A stretch of 41,306 bases of DNA from Candidatus Sumerlaeia bacterium (GCA_028284075.1 JANQSL010000178.1:1-41306); one strand, 5' to 3'; shown: positions 8,841-19,029, counted from the first letter of the stretch. Notes: generated from the letters alone by a model not told the origin. Numbers and translations are program-made.

Positions 8841-8941
8841 CCGGCCGGCCGGTGAATATTCGGAACCCGACAGGAATCAACAACCGGTTCCCGATAGTCG
8901 ACGAGCCATACCACAGCCGCTCCCCGGGCACTTGCAGTAAA

Positions 8942-8975
8942 GCATGGTCTTCAGGAGGTGTCCCGAAGACCATGC
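8942..8975. terminator. Hairpin between convergent genes
   Basis: A perfect 11-pair stem (GCATGGTCTTC with GAAGACCATGC) lies between the 3' ends of the small exported gene (plus) and catalase (minus). Three further pairs can form inside the loop. It has no T-tract on either side. Its place between converging stops fits a two-way transcription barrier. Confidence 0.6.
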
Positions 8976-9005
8976 CATAAGATCTCTCGTCGTCTCACGG
9001 GGTTT

Positions 9006-10505
9006 TCATGAGTGTCGCCGCTCCCCACCAGATCCCATGCCTGCCATCAGCGCCTGGACGTCGATACCAAGTTCCTTCGCCACCCGGCGGCCGTAGTCCT
9101 CGTCGGCGCGGAAGAAATGGCAAAGCTGACGTTCCTGGATTTCACGACGCGCCTGGCCAAGTGCACCGCCAATGGCTTTCGCCAGACGATCGCGATGCGC
9201 ATCGTCGAACATGCGATAAAGATTACCCGCCTGTGTGTAGTCGTCGTGATCAGTGCGTGAGTCGTGGCGATCGACTGTGACATCGCCCAGAGGCATTGCC
9301 GGTTCGGCGTACTCCGGCGAGTCCTTTGGAGCGTCGTCGTGACTGTTGGGGAAGTAGTTCGGTGAACTGCCGCCCTGGCCCGTGCTCATGACGCCGTCCC
9401 GCTGATAGTGCATGACGGGACAACGCGGTTTGTTAACGGGAAGTTGATGATAGTTGGTCCCGACGCGATAGCGATGCGCGTCGGCATAGCTCATCAAGCG
9501 AGCCTGCAGCATTTTGTCCGGGCTGAAACCGATGCCGGAGACCGTGGCGCTCGGACTGAAGCTGGCCTGCTCCACCTCCGCAAAGTAGTTCTCGGGGTTC
9601 CGGTTCAGTTCGAGACGGCCGACTTCGATAAGCGGGAAATCCGCATGAGGCCACACCTTCGTCAGATCGAAGGGATTCCACTGAAAACTCTTTGCCTGGT
9701 CCTCCGTCATAACCTGAATGAAGAACGTCCATGTCGGAAAATCTCCACGTTCGATCGAGTCGAAAAGATCGCGCTGATGGGACTCACGATCACGACTGAT
9801 CAGTTCAGCACTCTCATCGTCGGTGATGTTGTGAATACCCTGATCCGTCTTGAAGTGAAACTTGCACCAGACACGCTCGCCTTTCTCATTGTACAAACTG
9901 TAGGTGTGACTTCCGTAGCCGTTCAGGTGCCGGTACGACGCGGGAATCCCGCGGTCGCTGAACAGAATTGTGATCTGATGGAGGCTTTCCGGACAGAGCG
10001 ACCAGAAGTCCCACTGCATGTTCATGTCCCGCACGTTCGTCTTCGGATCGCGCTTCTGGGTATGAATGAACATCTGGAACTTGTGCGGATCACGCACGAA
10101 AAAAACCGGCGTGTTGTTGCCAACCATGTCCCAGTTGCCTTCCTCGGTGTAGAACTTGAGTGCAAAGCCGCGAACGTCGCGCTCCGCGTCGGCGGCGCCC
10201 CGCTCACCGGCAACCGTTGAGAAACGCAGAAATGTTTCGGTCTGCTTTCCGACCTTCGAAAACAGCTTCGCCTTTGAGTACTTCCGGATTTCATCGTTCG
10301 TGACAGTGAAGGTTCCGTAAGCCGCTGAACCCTTCGCATGAACGACCCGCTCGGGAATCCGTTCGCGATTGAAAGCCTGCATCTGTTCCAGCAGTTGAAC
10401 GTCCTGCATAAGCAAAGGGCCGCGTGGCCCTGCAGTCAGGGAATTCTGGTTATCGGCGATGGGAGCGCCATCTGCGGTCGTTAACTTGTACGGGCATTCA
10501 GCCAT
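9006..10505 (-). CDS. katA: Monofunctional haem catalase
   Basis: This 499-residue small-subunit catalase breaks down hydrogen peroxide. The distal His56 lies in [13 protein letters not shown], the distal Asn130 in [13 protein letters not shown], and the proximal haem-ligand Tyr340 in [14 protein letters not shown]. Length fits clade 3 enzymes without the large C-terminal flavodoxin-like domain. The start at 10505 has AAAGGAGAGG upstream; an in-frame ATG 45 bases earlier is unlikely. The gene is transcribed away from an OxyR-type regulator, with about 100 bases between the starts, and is very probably its target. Some cysteines occur (for example in the N-terminal ECPYK), as in cytosolic catalases; there is no signal peptide. 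Confidence 0.96.
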   Translation of the reverse strand: MAECPYKLTTADGAPIADNQNSLTAGPRGPLLMQDVQLLEQMQAFNRERIPERVVHAKGSAAYGTFTVTNDEIRKYSKAKLFSKVGKQTETFLRFSTVAGERGAADAERDVRGFALKFYTEEGNWDMVGNNTPVFFVRDPHKFQMFIHTQKRDPKTNVRDMNMQWDFWSLCPESLHQITILFSDRGIPASYRHLNGYGSHTYSLYNEKGERVWCKFHFKTDQGIHNITDDESAELISRDRESHQRDLFDSIERGDFPTWTFFIQVMTEDQAKSFQWNPFDLTKVWPHADFPLIEVGRLELNRNPENYFAEVEQASFSPSATVSGIGFSPDKMLQARLMSYADAHRYRVGTNYHQLPVNKPRCPVMHYQRDGVMSTGQGGSSPNYFPNSHDDAPKDSPEYAEPAMPLGDVTVDRHDSRTDHDDYTQAGNLYRMFDDAHRDRLAKAIGGALGQARREIQERQLCHFFRADEDYGRRVAKELGIDVQALMAGMGSGGERRHS

Positions 10506-10564
10506 GGGTGCCTCTCCTTTGTCTTTGACATGCGCGAAGAGGGATCTCATGAATCCCCATAGGA

Positions 10565-10584
10565 ATCAAATATCAATATTTGAT
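10565..10584. promoter_or_regulatory. Probable OxyR operator between katA and oxyR
   Basis: A perfect inverted repeat with nine-base arms (ATCAAATAT and ATATTTGAT) and a two-base centre lies in the AT-rich divergent spacer. ATAG-type half-elements flank it on both sides (near 10559 and 10591), as expected of an extended LysR/OxyR site. It is 21 bases before the oxyR start and 60 before katA, so it can serve autoregulation and peroxide induction. Confidence 0.65.
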
Positions 10585-10604
10585 ATTATGAATAGGACAA
10601 AGCT

Positions 10605-11483
10605 ATGAATCTCGTTGCTCTGGAATACTTCCTTGCCATTGTTGACGAAGGTGGCTTCACGGCGGCGGCACGACGCTGCCGGGTCGCCCAGCCCTCTCTG
10701 AGTCAGCAGATTCGCCGCCTTGAGGAGCAGCTGGGTTATGCCTTGTTTGAACGAACCACCCGCAAAGTCGCTTTGACGGAGGCGGGCAAGCAGCTCCTGC
10801 CACGGGCGAGGCGTATTGCCCTGGAAGTCCAGGACACCACCCGCTTCTTTGAAACCGGTATCCGATGTGAAGAGGGCAGCCTCGCTCTGGGGGCGATTCC
10901 GACAGTTGCCCCTTATCTTCTGCCGGAGGTGGTGGAGGGATTTGCGACATCCTTTCCAAAAGCCCGCTTAAGCCTGACGGAAGACCTGACGGAGGGTCTG
11001 CTGTCCAGACTTGAGCGCCGTGAGCTGGATCTCGCCATCCTCAGCTCTCCCCTGCCGGCAACGGTTGAATGGGAAGTTGTCGGTTCCGAGAAGTTTCTTG
11101 TGGCATTGCCTGAGGGTGAGGAAGCGGCCGATGGATTTATTGCGCATCGTCAGCTTCGTCGCAGACCGTTCATCGTGCTGAGCCAGATGCACTGCCTTGG
11201 AAAGCAAACCAGTGATTTCTGTGCGTCCTCGAGACTGGCCAGGAGTGTCGTGTGCGAGACATCGCAGCTTGCGACAATTATGGAACTCGTTGCTCGTGGT
11301 TTCGGTGCGTCGCTGATTCCCGAAATGTGTGTTCGCCGGGGTTCTCAACGAGGCGTCCGGTTTGCACAACTCAGAGGGGGGAAGGCGCGACGCGAAATCA
11401 CCGTTGCCTGGCCCGCCAAAACGGAACGGGGAGTCCTCGCAGAGGGAGCAACGGCGATTGTCCGTGACCTAGTTGCAACGTGA
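10605..11483 (+). CDS. oxyR: LysR-family peroxide sensor OxyR
   Basis: This 292-residue regulator has an N-terminal winged helix-turn-helix (about 1-60, with FTAAARRCRVAQPSLSQQI) and a C-terminal LysR substrate-type domain. The diagnostic part is the pair Cys197 and Cys206 in HCLGKQTSDFC. These match the redox Cys199/Cys208 of E. coli OxyR in spacing and surroundings, so peroxide-driven disulfide formation is likely. AGGA lies eight bases before the ATG. Divergent catalase and the palindrome between them support the assignment. Confidence 0.93.
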   Translation: MNLVALEYFLAIVDEGGFTAAARRCRVAQPSLSQQIRRLEEQLGYALFERTTRKVALTEAGKQLLPRARRIALEVQDTTRFFETGIRCEEGSLALGAIPTVAPYLLPEVVEGFATSFPKARLSLTEDLTEGLLSRLERRELDLAILSSPLPATVEWEVVGSEKFLVALPEGEEAADGFIAHRQLRRRPFIVLSQMHCLGKQTSDFCASSRLARSVVCETSQLATIMELVARGFGASLIPEMCVRRGSQRGVRFAQLRGGKARREITVAWPAKTERGVLAEGATAIVRDLVAT

Positions 11484-11645
11484 CAGCGCCAGAGCAACTA
11501 ATTGCAGAAAACAGTTGCACTCCCTCTCCCCAAACTCCATTTTCCATGATAATACTGTCAGAATCGGGACGGGAGGGAATGAAACGGATCAGCCCGGGGG
11601 TTGAATTCCGATGGCTGCGCTTATTCAACCGGCAAGGAGCAGGCA

Positions 11646-13301
11646 ATGGCATATCGATCACTGACTGGCTGGACGCGGTTTCTCATCCTGACGACGGCCG
11701 CGCTCATGTGGACCGCAACCGTCTCCGCGGGACAGAACGTCTGGACGGACGTGCAGGTGGCTCCCGGCGTGAAGTGGCGAAACAAGGTTTATACAAGTCT
11801 CTACGGCGGCAGGCAGTCGGTTAATGTTCTCGAAGTCGATCTCAATAACCCTCAGGTCAGGGTTCAGCCCATCCGCCCTTCCGGTGGCTGTCAGAGAACA
11901 TCCTCTCTCGGTTCCGGCGCGGGAGCGGTCGGTGCCATCAACGGAGGATTCTTCGATGGATCATGCACTTCTCTGTCCATGATCAAAATCAACAACACGG
12001 TCAGCGCAACCAACCCCGGTTTCAAACCGGCTCGTTCAACCTTTGGCATCGATCAGACCGGTGGAGGCTATTTTATTCAGCGGATTTCCTCGGCCGATCC
12101 GTGGAACGCGGTCGATGACGCCCTGGGTGCGGGTCCGAATCTCGTCACAGGAGGTTCCGTGGATGTCACGCGGGCTGCAGAGGGTTTCGATTCGTCTTTC
12201 GAAAACAGAAACCCCCGATCCGCTCTTGGCCTGACGAACTCCAACAAACTGCTTCTCGTTACAGTCGACGGACGCACAACCGCGGGCATCGGCATGACGC
12301 TCACCAATCTCGCCAACTATATGATCGCGCTTGGATGCACGAAGGCGATGAATCTGGACGGTGGCGGATCGACCGCGCTCTGGACGTCTGAAAACGGAAT
12401 TGTCAACACACCTTCCGACGGCGTTGAGCGCTCGGTTGCCGGCGCGCTTGGCGTGTTCAACGTTCCGGTTTCTCTCGACGGCATCGTTGTCGACAATGCC
12501 GACGGCAATTACTCGGAGTCGGGAAGCTGGGGAACATCTTCATCTCCCGGATTCTGGGGTGGAGGTTCCCGATGGGCCGCGGTTTCCGGTTCCTCCAAAA
12601 CCGCAACCTGGACACCCACGCTTCCTGACACGGGACTGTACGAAGTTTATGCCTGGTGGGTTGCCGGTGGCAACCGCTCCCCTGGCGCCGGCTACACAGT
12701 TAACCACTCAACCGGATCGGCATTCGTCTCCGCAAATCAACAACAGAACGGCGGCCAGTGGAATCCGCTGGGAACCTATTCGTTCAATTCCGGCACAAGC
12801 GGGAACGTTCGGATCGCAAGTTCCGGTTCTCTGAACGGAGGAAACCCAAACGCCGTAATCTCAGCCGATGCTGTTCGCTTCAGGTTCCTGGGCCCGCCGG
12901 AAATCATTGTCGACAATACGGACCCGGGCTTCAACGCATCAGGCAACTGGTGGACGAGTACGTCGACATCCGGCTACCTGGGAGGCAACTACCGGGTCCG
13001 CGCAACGGCTTCCACGAGCGATGCGGCCACGTGGCAGGCTACGCTGCCGGACAGTGGAACATACGCTGTTTCCGTTCGATACACTGCGGGCTCCAACCGT
13101 GCCAGTGCCGCCCCGTATATTGTTTATCACAACGGTGGAACGACCACGATTCAGGTCAATCAGCGGCAGAATGGCGGCCAGTGGGTTTCACTCGGCAACT
13201 ACGGCATGAACGCAGGCACATCGACGCGAATTGCACTGAGCTGCTGGACCTCGTCGGGAACATACGTCATCGCCGACGCAGTCCGGCTGGTGAAACAATA
13301 G
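11646..13301 (+). CDS. Secreted phosphodiester glycosidase-family protein with two golvesin/Xly-CBD-like modules
   Basis: This 551-residue protein has a signal peptide ending near SAG (about residue 33) and then a NAGPA-type phosphodiester alpha-GlcNAcase fold (about 40-272). Visible family marks are the AINGGFFDG loop, the RSALGLTNSNKLLLVTVDGR stretch and the MNLDGGGSTALW motif. Two copies of an about 130-residue beta-sandwich follow (about 278-414 and 419-551), each starting with I-V-V/I-DN and ending in the ADAVR signature. This module type is thought to bind carbohydrate. The bacterial family acts on extracellular polysaccharides or exopolymers; the substrate here is unknown. AAGGAG six bases upstream fixes the start; an ATG 45 bases earlier lacks a site. 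The same module occurs in the giant amidase at 27.9 kb. Confidence 0.85.
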   Translation: MAYRSLTGWTRFLILTTAALMWTATVSAGQNVWTDVQVAPGVKWRNKVYTSLYGGRQSVNVLEVDLNNPQVRVQPIRPSGGCQRTSSLGSGAGAVGAINGGFFDGSCTSLSMIKINNTVSATNPGFKPARSTFGIDQTGGGYFIQRISSADPWNAVDDALGAGPNLVTGGSVDVTRAAEGFDSSFENRNPRSALGLTNSNKLLLVTVDGRTTAGIGMTLTNLANYMIALGCTKAMNLDGGGSTALWTSENGIVNTPSDGVERSVAGALGVFNVPVSLDGIVVDNADGNYSESGSWGTSSSPGFWGGGSRWAAVSGSSKTATWTPTLPDTGLYEVYAWWVAGGNRSPGAGYTVNHSTGSAFVSANQQQNGGQWNPLGTYSFNSGTSGNVRIASSGSLNGGNPNAVISADAVRFRFLGPPEIIVDNTDPGFNASGNWWTSTSTSGYLGGNYRVRATASTSDAATWQATLPDSGTYAVSVRYTAGSNRASAAPYIVYHNGGTTTIQVNQRQNGGQWVSLGNYGMNAGTSTRIALSCWTSSGTYVIADAVRLVKQ

Positions 13302-13443
13302 GCCCTTGTAACGAACAAAGACATGAAGGCGTCTCCCATCTCCGGCTTGTCGGCTGCCCGAGCAATGCCCGGATGGCCGGTCCAAATCGGTAATCCACCA
13401 TACACTTGATGCGGCCGGCTTCCATCAACACACTAATTGCTTT

Positions 13444-13476
13444 TGCAGGGCCTGCAGAAATAACCGGGCCCCCGGT
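13444..13476. promoter_or_regulatory. Two adjacent palindromes upstream of the SDR gene
   Basis: TGCAGG/CCTGCA around a single G (13444-13456) and ACCGGG/CCCGGT around two bases (13463-13476) lie about 30-60 bases before the SDR start. They could be a two-part operator or the 3'-end structure of the preceding glycosidase transcript. Neither has a T-tract. Confidence 0.35.
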
Positions 13477-13502
13477 ATCATTCAACATAGGATGGCGAAA
13501 AG

Positions 13503-14252
13503 ATGACGACAGGTTTCGACATTAACGGAAAAACAGCTCTGATTACGGGAGCGAACCGAGGCATTGGCCTCAAAATTCTGGAAGCCTTCCTCGCCGGCGG
13601 TGCGAAAAAGGTTTATGCCGCCGTGAGAAATCCCAAGTCAGTCGATGAGATTGTGCAACAACACGGCGGCAGGGTTGCCGCCATTGAAGCCGATCTCTCC
13701 AAACCGGATACCATCAAGGCTGCCGCCGCAGCGGCAACGGACGTTCAAATCGTCGTTAACAACGGAGGAGTCTTGAAAACGGCTTCGCCTCTGGACCCGG
13801 ATGCGTTCGACAAGTTTGCAATCGAGATGGACATCAACGTCTACGGGCTCATGCGTGTGGCCCAGGCGTTCGCGCCTGTTCTCAAGTCCAACGGTGGAGG
13901 GGCTCTCGTTCAGTTGAATTCCATCGCATCGGTCAAGAACTTCGCTGACTTCGCGACCTATTGCGCATCAAAAGCCGCTTCCTATTCCATAACCCAGGCA
14001 TTGCGGGACAAACTCGCCGAACAAAAAACACAGGTTTTGAGCGTCCACCCGGGACCCATCAAAACGGACATGGGAACCGAAGCCGGTTTCCATGAAATCG
14101 CGGATTCGCCCGAAATGGTGGCGGACGGAATTGTAAAGGCGCTGAAGGACGGACACTTCCACCTGTTCCCGGACACCATGGCAAAGCAGGTCGGCGCCGC
14201 CTACCAGTCTTTCGCCGAGAACATTGTCGAAAAGGACCTGATGGAAGGCTGA
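13503..14252 (+). CDS. Short-chain dehydrogenase/reductase
   Basis: This 249-residue classical SDR has the TGANRGIG cofactor loop near residues 17-24, an NNGG motif where most have NNAG, an active Ser in NSIAS and the catalytic YCASK (Tyr and Lys). The HPGPIKTDMG stretch is typical. Arg and other basic residues after the second strand (AAVRNP) suggest NADP(H). The substrate cannot be told from sequence. An AGGA lies about 10 bases before the ATG. It sits between unrelated genes with a 200-base upstream spacer, so it is probably transcribed on its own. Confidence 0.88.
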   Translation: MTTGFDINGKTALITGANRGIGLKILEAFLAGGAKKVYAAVRNPKSVDEIVQQHGGRVAAIEADLSKPDTIKAAAAAATDVQIVVNNGGVLKTASPLDPDAFDKFAIEMDINVYGLMRVAQAFAPVLKSNGGGALVQLNSIASVKNFADFATYCASKAASYSITQALRDKLAEQKTQVLSVHPGPIKTDMGTEAGFHEIADSPEMVADGIVKALKDGHFHLFPDTMAKQVGAAYQSFAENIVEKDLMEG

Positions 14253-14337
14253 GCCGGCTTCCGTTTGAAAGGGTTCCCACTCCGCCGGCAAACACGCCTC
14301 GACTTGCGTCACTCTCTCGCCGCCCTAGTCTTTCTCC

Positions 14338-16230
14338 ATGGAGAGTGGCAAAAGTTCCAGGCGTGTTCCGGTCGGAGTTGCCGGCGCCGGGTTGATTGCG
14401 TGGTTTGCAATCACCGTCAGCGTTATCCTGTATCCCTTTGACTATTACTGGGCGGGAAGTTTCCACTCCCGTCCGGGACCGTTTCGCTGGCTTTTTCTTG
14501 CAGGCGGACTCCTTCCCTCCATCTGCCTCATCGTCTCTCTCGCTCGAGACGAACATGCCGATTCTCCCAGGCTGACCGGACGCGGCCGCGTCCTGCTGCG
14601 GACCGGTCTTCCGGTTCTGACGGCATTGGTTTGTCTGCTTCTTCCTTCCGGAGACGGCGGCTATCCGATGGCTGATGAAATCCACATGCCGCAGGAAGGA
14701 GTTCCGATCAATGATGCATCGCCTGGAGCGGAACTCCTCGCCTATGTGGTGTTACTTGTTGGCAACGGCATCGGCGCCCCCTGGCTGCTGCTCCGTCTCG
14801 TCCTCGCGGCACTGGGAGCTCTATGGTCGCTGGGTTGTGTTCTGCTGTTTGAACGCGCCTTTGATCGCGGCATTGTTGTCGTCACAATGTCCTTCGGATT
14901 CAGTTTCAGTCTCGCTCTCGCGCAATACGCGGGATACTTTGAACCGAGCGGCTTCGTCACCGCATTCCTTCCCTGGCTTTTTCTTCTGACACTCAGCGAA
15001 AAACCCGCATCATTTTCTGTAAGGTTTCCGCTGTTCTGTCTTGTTCTGGGATTCCTGTGCGCGTTCCACGGTGTGATTCTGATGCTTACTCCCATGGCCG
15101 CTCTGGCACTCGCCGCCGGACCGCTCAACCTGAGCGAGGAAGGAGATTTTCGCCTCGATGGAAAGCAACTGCTGAAAGCCCTGAGCATGCTCGGAGCGAC
15201 ATCCATCGTTATGCTTTTCCTCTCATGGATTTTCAGAGTTTCGTGGAACAGGACCGCATCATTCCTCCCGACGGATGTGGGGCGGGTCGGAGGTCTCCCC
15301 TTTTCCCCGATGACGCGCTCGGTCCTGGAAAACGATACCGGAGCATACTACATGTTCATGGACCGCTACTGGCTGTGGGAACGCATTCAGTTTCTTGCGC
15401 TCCCGGGCCCCGCACTTCTCATTCTGCTGCTGCTGGGCGGAGCATTCCTTCGAAAAGCGCGGCTCGCCCCCCTCTGGTTTGCCGGAGTCCCTGGATGTCT
15501 GGCTGTTTATCTGCTTTGGAACTATGACTACGGAATGCTTCGAGACTGGAACCTGCTCCTGCCGGCTGTCTCGGGAATTCTGTTTTGCCTTGTACTGACC
15601 GCTCGTGGATTCCTGGAACGGCTAACGGCAGGTTCATTGATTTCCCTCGCAACAATGCTCGCGGCCCCTGGCATCATCACGACAATACACAACTCCTCTT
15701 ACTGGGCGAAATACGGCATTCCGGATTACGACCGGTGGTCGGCAAGAGTCACGGAGGGAAGAGCCTTCCTCGCCTTCAATACCGACACGCCGGACGTGAA
15801 ATGGAACTGGGTTCGTGCACCCGGATCGGTAACGGCCACCGGTCCGGGTTTGCTCGCCGTGCAAATCGACAAGTATGGACGAACACCCTGCGCAATCGGA
15901 AGTGTCCGTCTTCGCGACGACAAAAACATCGTTGGACCACACCATGTCGCGGACCTTCCGCTTTCCACATTCGAGCCGGAGCCGGAAGACGAATACACTC
16001 TTCAGTCCGACGGACTCTGGAGCCTGCATCAGACCGCCGGAGGGCCGGTCCGGCTCTATGCCAACGCATCTCGCGGTGAAGACGTGAAGCCTCTGGAGTT
16101 TGTCTTTGAAGTAACGCGTCCCGGCACATACTCAGTGGAGATTTTCACCATCGGAAAGAGACCGGGTGTTCCGATGCAGTTTGCACCCATCCTTCTTGTC
16201 GATACGGAATGGCTTCCGAACGATTCGTGA
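14338..16230 (+). CDS. Large polytopic membrane protein with soluble C-terminal domain
   Basis: This 630-residue protein has about twelve hydrophobic segments between residues 10 and 450, then about 170 residues of polar, beta-rich C-terminal domain. A YDYGMLRDWNLLLP motif lies in the loop at about 396-409. Similar Arg-Asp-Trp loops occur in large GT-C-like membrane proteins of uncultured phyla, so a lipid-linked sugar transferase is possible but not shown. No ribosome site is visible upstream, so the start is uncertain. Its stop is one base from the stop of the transglutaminase gene on the other strand, so the two transcripts must converge or overlap. Confidence 0.75.
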   Translation: MESGKSSRRVPVGVAGAGLIAWFAITVSVILYPFDYYWAGSFHSRPGPFRWLFLAGGLLPSICLIVSLARDEHADSPRLTGRGRVLLRTGLPVLTALVCLLLPSGDGGYPMADEIHMPQEGVPINDASPGAELLAYVVLLVGNGIGAPWLLLRLVLAALGALWSLGCVLLFERAFDRGIVVVTMSFGFSFSLALAQYAGYFEPSGFVTAFLPWLFLLTLSEKPASFSVRFPLFCLVLGFLCAFHGVILMLTPMAALALAAGPLNLSEEGDFRLDGKQLLKALSMLGATSIVMLFLSWIFRVSWNRTASFLPTDVGRVGGLPFSPMTRSVLENDTGAYYMFMDRYWLWERIQFLALPGPALLILLLLGGAFLRKARLAPLWFAGVPGCLAVYLLWNYDYGMLRDWNLLLPAVSGILFCLVLTARGFLERLTAGSLISLATMLAAPGIITTIHNSSYWAKYGIPDYDRWSARVTEGRAFLAFNTDTPDVKWNWVRAPGSVTATGPGLLAVQIDKYGRTPCAIGSVRLRDDKNIVGPHHVADLPLSTFEPEPEDEYTLQSDGLWSLHQTAGGPVRLYANASRGEDVKPLEFVFEVTRPGTYSVEIFTIGKRPGVPMQFAPILLVDTEWLPNDS

Positions 16231-16231
16231 A

Positions 16232-17734
16232 TCACTGAAAGTCGTAGCTGGCGTCCATGCGCCAGCCCCACTGATCGAAGTAAAGATTCCCGCCCGACCA
16301 TTCGACCTCGCCACGCTGGTTATCAATGTTGTCCGAACGCCAGTGCGTTTTCGGCGGATCAAACTCGGCCGCGTAGTCCGTGTTGGCAATCAACCGGAAC
16401 GCGTCGATACGGCCGAGGTAAAAGTTTCGCACATGATCGTTCTCATGATTGCGAAGTCCGAAAGACGGGTCCGCCGGCAGCCAGCCGTAGGGCTCCACAT
16501 AGAACTCCGCCCAGTCATGCATGTTCTCATTCTCGGGGCGCATCGCCCAGCCTGACTGCCAGCGCGCGGGAATTCCCGCCGCGCGACAGAGCGCAACAAA
16601 CATCAGAACGTGAATTCCGCAGTCGCCGGCCCGGTCCGTCATGACCTTGTCGGTGATGCTCGTGAAGGTCGAATATTCCATCTCGGAGCAATAACGAATG
16701 TTCGCGTCCATCCACCCGAAAATCCTCTCCGCCGCCAGCCAGGGATTCGACTCGCCATCAACAATTTCCGCCGCCAGCTTTCGCACCTCCGGTGTCAGGT
16801 GCACATGAGGAGGCTCGTCCGCCAGGTATTGCTTCATTGCATCCGGAAAGCCCGGTTGCACGCTCGCCGGATCGATTCGGGGAACGTAGCCGGAGGTCGT
16901 GTACTCGTATTCGATCCAGAACCTGGTCGGCTCCGCTCCGGCGGACGGAAGCTCCTGGTAAACGGTCCGATGATCCGTCTCGTTGGGAGCGACGTAAGCA
17001 TTCTCCGTCGATGCGGCAACAAGCCGCGCGTCTTTCTGACGTTGATATTCCTTCGGGAAAGGGATCCAGCAGCGAATCGTCTCACCCTCCGGAACAGCGT
17101 TGGCATCAACGGTCAGAGTATACTTTGCACGAATAACGACAGCCCCTGGAAAAGTCTCTTCCCCTGAAGAGGCCGAATCCAGAAGTGACTCCACGTGCTC
17201 ATGCAGATCGAACCGGGCCGTCTTGCGCGCGTTGGGATCAGCTTCCGCCGCGGAATCGTGCTGCTCGGAAGCGGCATCCCGTCTCTGCCGCGCCTCCCGG
17301 GAAACGCGATACAGATTCCGCGGCTCCTTGCGAAAATACCTCAGCTCGCCGTCGATCATCACCCACTGCAGGTCACCGGCGATACGCCAGCGTTCAAGAT
17401 CTTCACCTGCCAGATCCGGGATGTCTTCACGAAGGCGGTCGAGAAGCTGTTCCGGTGTCTGCCGATAGTCCCTGCGAACACGCGCAAGACGATCCCGTTC
17501 GATGACCAGCGGATCGTGCGGCGAAGCTCCTGAGCCAATCCTTTCATCGAGCCACGCTTCCGCCTCCGTAATCCGTCCTGCCCGTTCGAGAGCAACCAGA
17601 TCCGCCGGCAGATCACGCGCGATCAGGTAGGAGGGCAACGCATCACGAGCGAAAGCCTTTGTCTTCATGTCAATTCCTCCGTCACTGGCACAGGCAGTGA
17701 AAAAAAACGCCAGAGCGGCAATCGAACCCCGCAT
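16232..17734 (-). CDS. Transglutaminase-like lipoprotein
   Basis: This 500-residue protein has a short hydrophobic leader ending in FTACAS, a probable lipobox with Cys near residue 16. A helical region (about 25-190) is followed by a transglutaminase-like domain with a visible triad: Cys372 in AGDCGIH, His406 in MHDWAEFY and Asp422 in PADPS. Such domains act as proteases, peptidases or cross-linkers of cell-wall peptides. The start at 17734 has AGGGAGA; an ATG 51 bases upstream would place the leader too far inside. It follows the NamZ-like gene by 35 bases on the same strand, so joint action on peptidoglycan is plausible. Confidence 0.83.
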   Translation of the reverse strand: MRGSIAALAFFFTACASDGGIDMKTKAFARDALPSYLIARDLPADLVALERAGRITEAEAWLDERIGSGASPHDPLVIERDRLARVRRDYRQTPEQLLDRLREDIPDLAGEDLERWRIAGDLQWVMIDGELRYFRKEPRNLYRVSREARQRRDAASEQHDSAAEADPNARKTARFDLHEHVESLLDSASSGEETFPGAVVIRAKYTLTVDANAVPEGETIRCWIPFPKEYQRQKDARLVAASTENAYVAPNETDHRTVYQELPSAGAEPTRFWIEYEYTTSGYVPRIDPASVQPGFPDAMKQYLADEPPHVHLTPEVRKLAAEIVDGESNPWLAAERIFGWMDANIRYCSEMEYSTFTSITDKVMTDRAGDCGIHVLMFVALCRAAGIPARWQSGWAMRPENENMHDWAEFYVEPYGWLPADPSFGLRNHENDHVRNFYLGRIDAFRLIANTDYAAEFDPPKTHWRSDNIDNQRGEVEWSGGNLYFDQWGWRMDASYDFQ

Positions 17735-17769
17735 GACGGATCTCCCTGTGATTGATTGAAAGTAAAACG

Positions 17770-19029
17770 TCATTTCATCCTCCATGCGCTGCCCGGACTG
17801 CTGTCCTGATAGATGAGATTGCGGTCACGCAATTCCATGAATTCATCCAGCCGCTCCTGCCAGGATTGAATGAGTTCCGCCTCGGTCTGCGTCGTGATGA
17901 GCGACTGCATGTTCGGAACACCGGACAAAGAGTTGATGTAAGCCCCGATCGTCACTTCTTCAGGATAAAGATCGTTCAATGACTGGATCATGACGAGGCC
18001 TGTCCGCACCGGCTCAAACGTCGACCGGTCGGTCACATGCAGTTGAACGCCGCCACATCGCTGACCTGTGTAGTCGTCGAAGGAGGGTTGAAACCATGCG
18101 GCACGGAACTCCACCCCCATTAATCCATGGCCGTTCAGAGTTGCCGCCCACTCCGTTCCGTCAATCCAGGGAGCGCCAATCAGTTCGAAAGGCCGGGCTG
18201 TGCCACGCCCCTCGCTGACATTGAGCGCCTCGAAGAAACCTGTTCCGGGATAGACGGTTGCCGTATCGATTGTCGGCATGTTGGGAGACGGAAGGACCCA
18301 GGGGTAGGCGGTTTCATCAAACGCCATCCCACGGTCGTATCGCGGAACAGGAACAACCGTCAGCTCCGCCGCGACATCGAGCCATTCGTTGTTAACAAGC
18401 GTTGCGATCTCACCCGCCGACATTCCGTGGCGTGTGGGCACGCCATAGGGATGTCCGTCCCAGACCGGACCAACGAGTCCCGCATCGAAAGCAATTGGCG
18501 ATCCCTCGACCCGCTCCAGCCCCAATGGATTCGGGCGATCGAGAACGACAAACTTCGTTCCGCTCTCAGCACATGCTTCCAGTGCAAACGCCATGGTCCA
18601 CACAAAGGTGTAAAATCGTGTGCCGACGTCCTGGATATCAAAAACGAGAACATCGATATCCTCGAGCTGCTCCGGCTCAGGACGCGTTCGAACCCCGTAG
18701 AGCGAATAGACCGGCAAGCCCGTCACACTGTCCGTGTAATCCACATCGCCCCCTCCCGCCTGCTGATCGCCTCGCAGCCCGTGCTCGGGTGCAAAAAAAC
18801 TCACCATCGTGATTTCGGAATCAGCAGCCAGCTCATCCGCAACGAAAGAATACATCTCGTCCACGCCGGTGGGATTTGTCAGCAAACCGACTCGCTGCCC
18901 TTCAAGCAGAACGCGTAATTCGTTGATCTGTTCGCGAAGGCGATGCACCGGTTCGGCGGGTGCCGGCGTTGCCGGTGCCGAAAAGTGGAGCACCGTGAGC
19001 AACAGCGAAAGGCGAATGAAGTCTGTCAT
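17770..19029 (-). CDS. namZ: DUF1343 exo-beta-N-acetylmuramidase (NamZ-like)
   Basis: This 419-residue protein has an N-terminal signal peptide (about 1-25). Family blocks include GLLTNPTGV, FFAPEHGLRGDQQAG, a VFDIQDVGTRFYTF stretch, LDRPNPLG and a FEALNVSEGRGTARPFELIGAPW stretch. The family member from Bacillus removes terminal MurNAc from the non-reducing end of peptidoglycan fragments, so a wall-recycling role is likely. The start codon overlaps the mtnA stop by four bases (ATGA), so translation is coupled. The transglutaminase gene follows. Confidence 0.9.
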   Translation of the reverse strand: MTDFIRLSLLLTVLHFSAPATPAPAEPVHRLREQINELRVLLEGQRVGLLTNPTGVDEMYSFVADELAADSEITMVSFFAPEHGLRGDQQAGGGDVDYTDSVTGLPVYSLYGVRTRPEPEQLEDIDVLVFDIQDVGTRFYTFVWTMAFALEACAESGTKFVVLDRPNPLGLERVEGSPIAFDAGLVGPVWDGHPYGVPTRHGMSAGEIATLVNNEWLDVAAELTVVPVPRYDRGMAFDETAYPWVLPSPNMPTIDTATVYPGTGFFEALNVSEGRGTARPFELIGAPWIDGTEWAATLNGHGLMGVEFRAAWFQPSFDDYTGQRCGGVQLHVTDRSTFEPVRTGLVMIQSLNDLYPEEVTIGAYINSLSGVPNMQSLITTQTEAELIQSWQERLDEFMELRDRNLIYQDSSPGSAWRMK

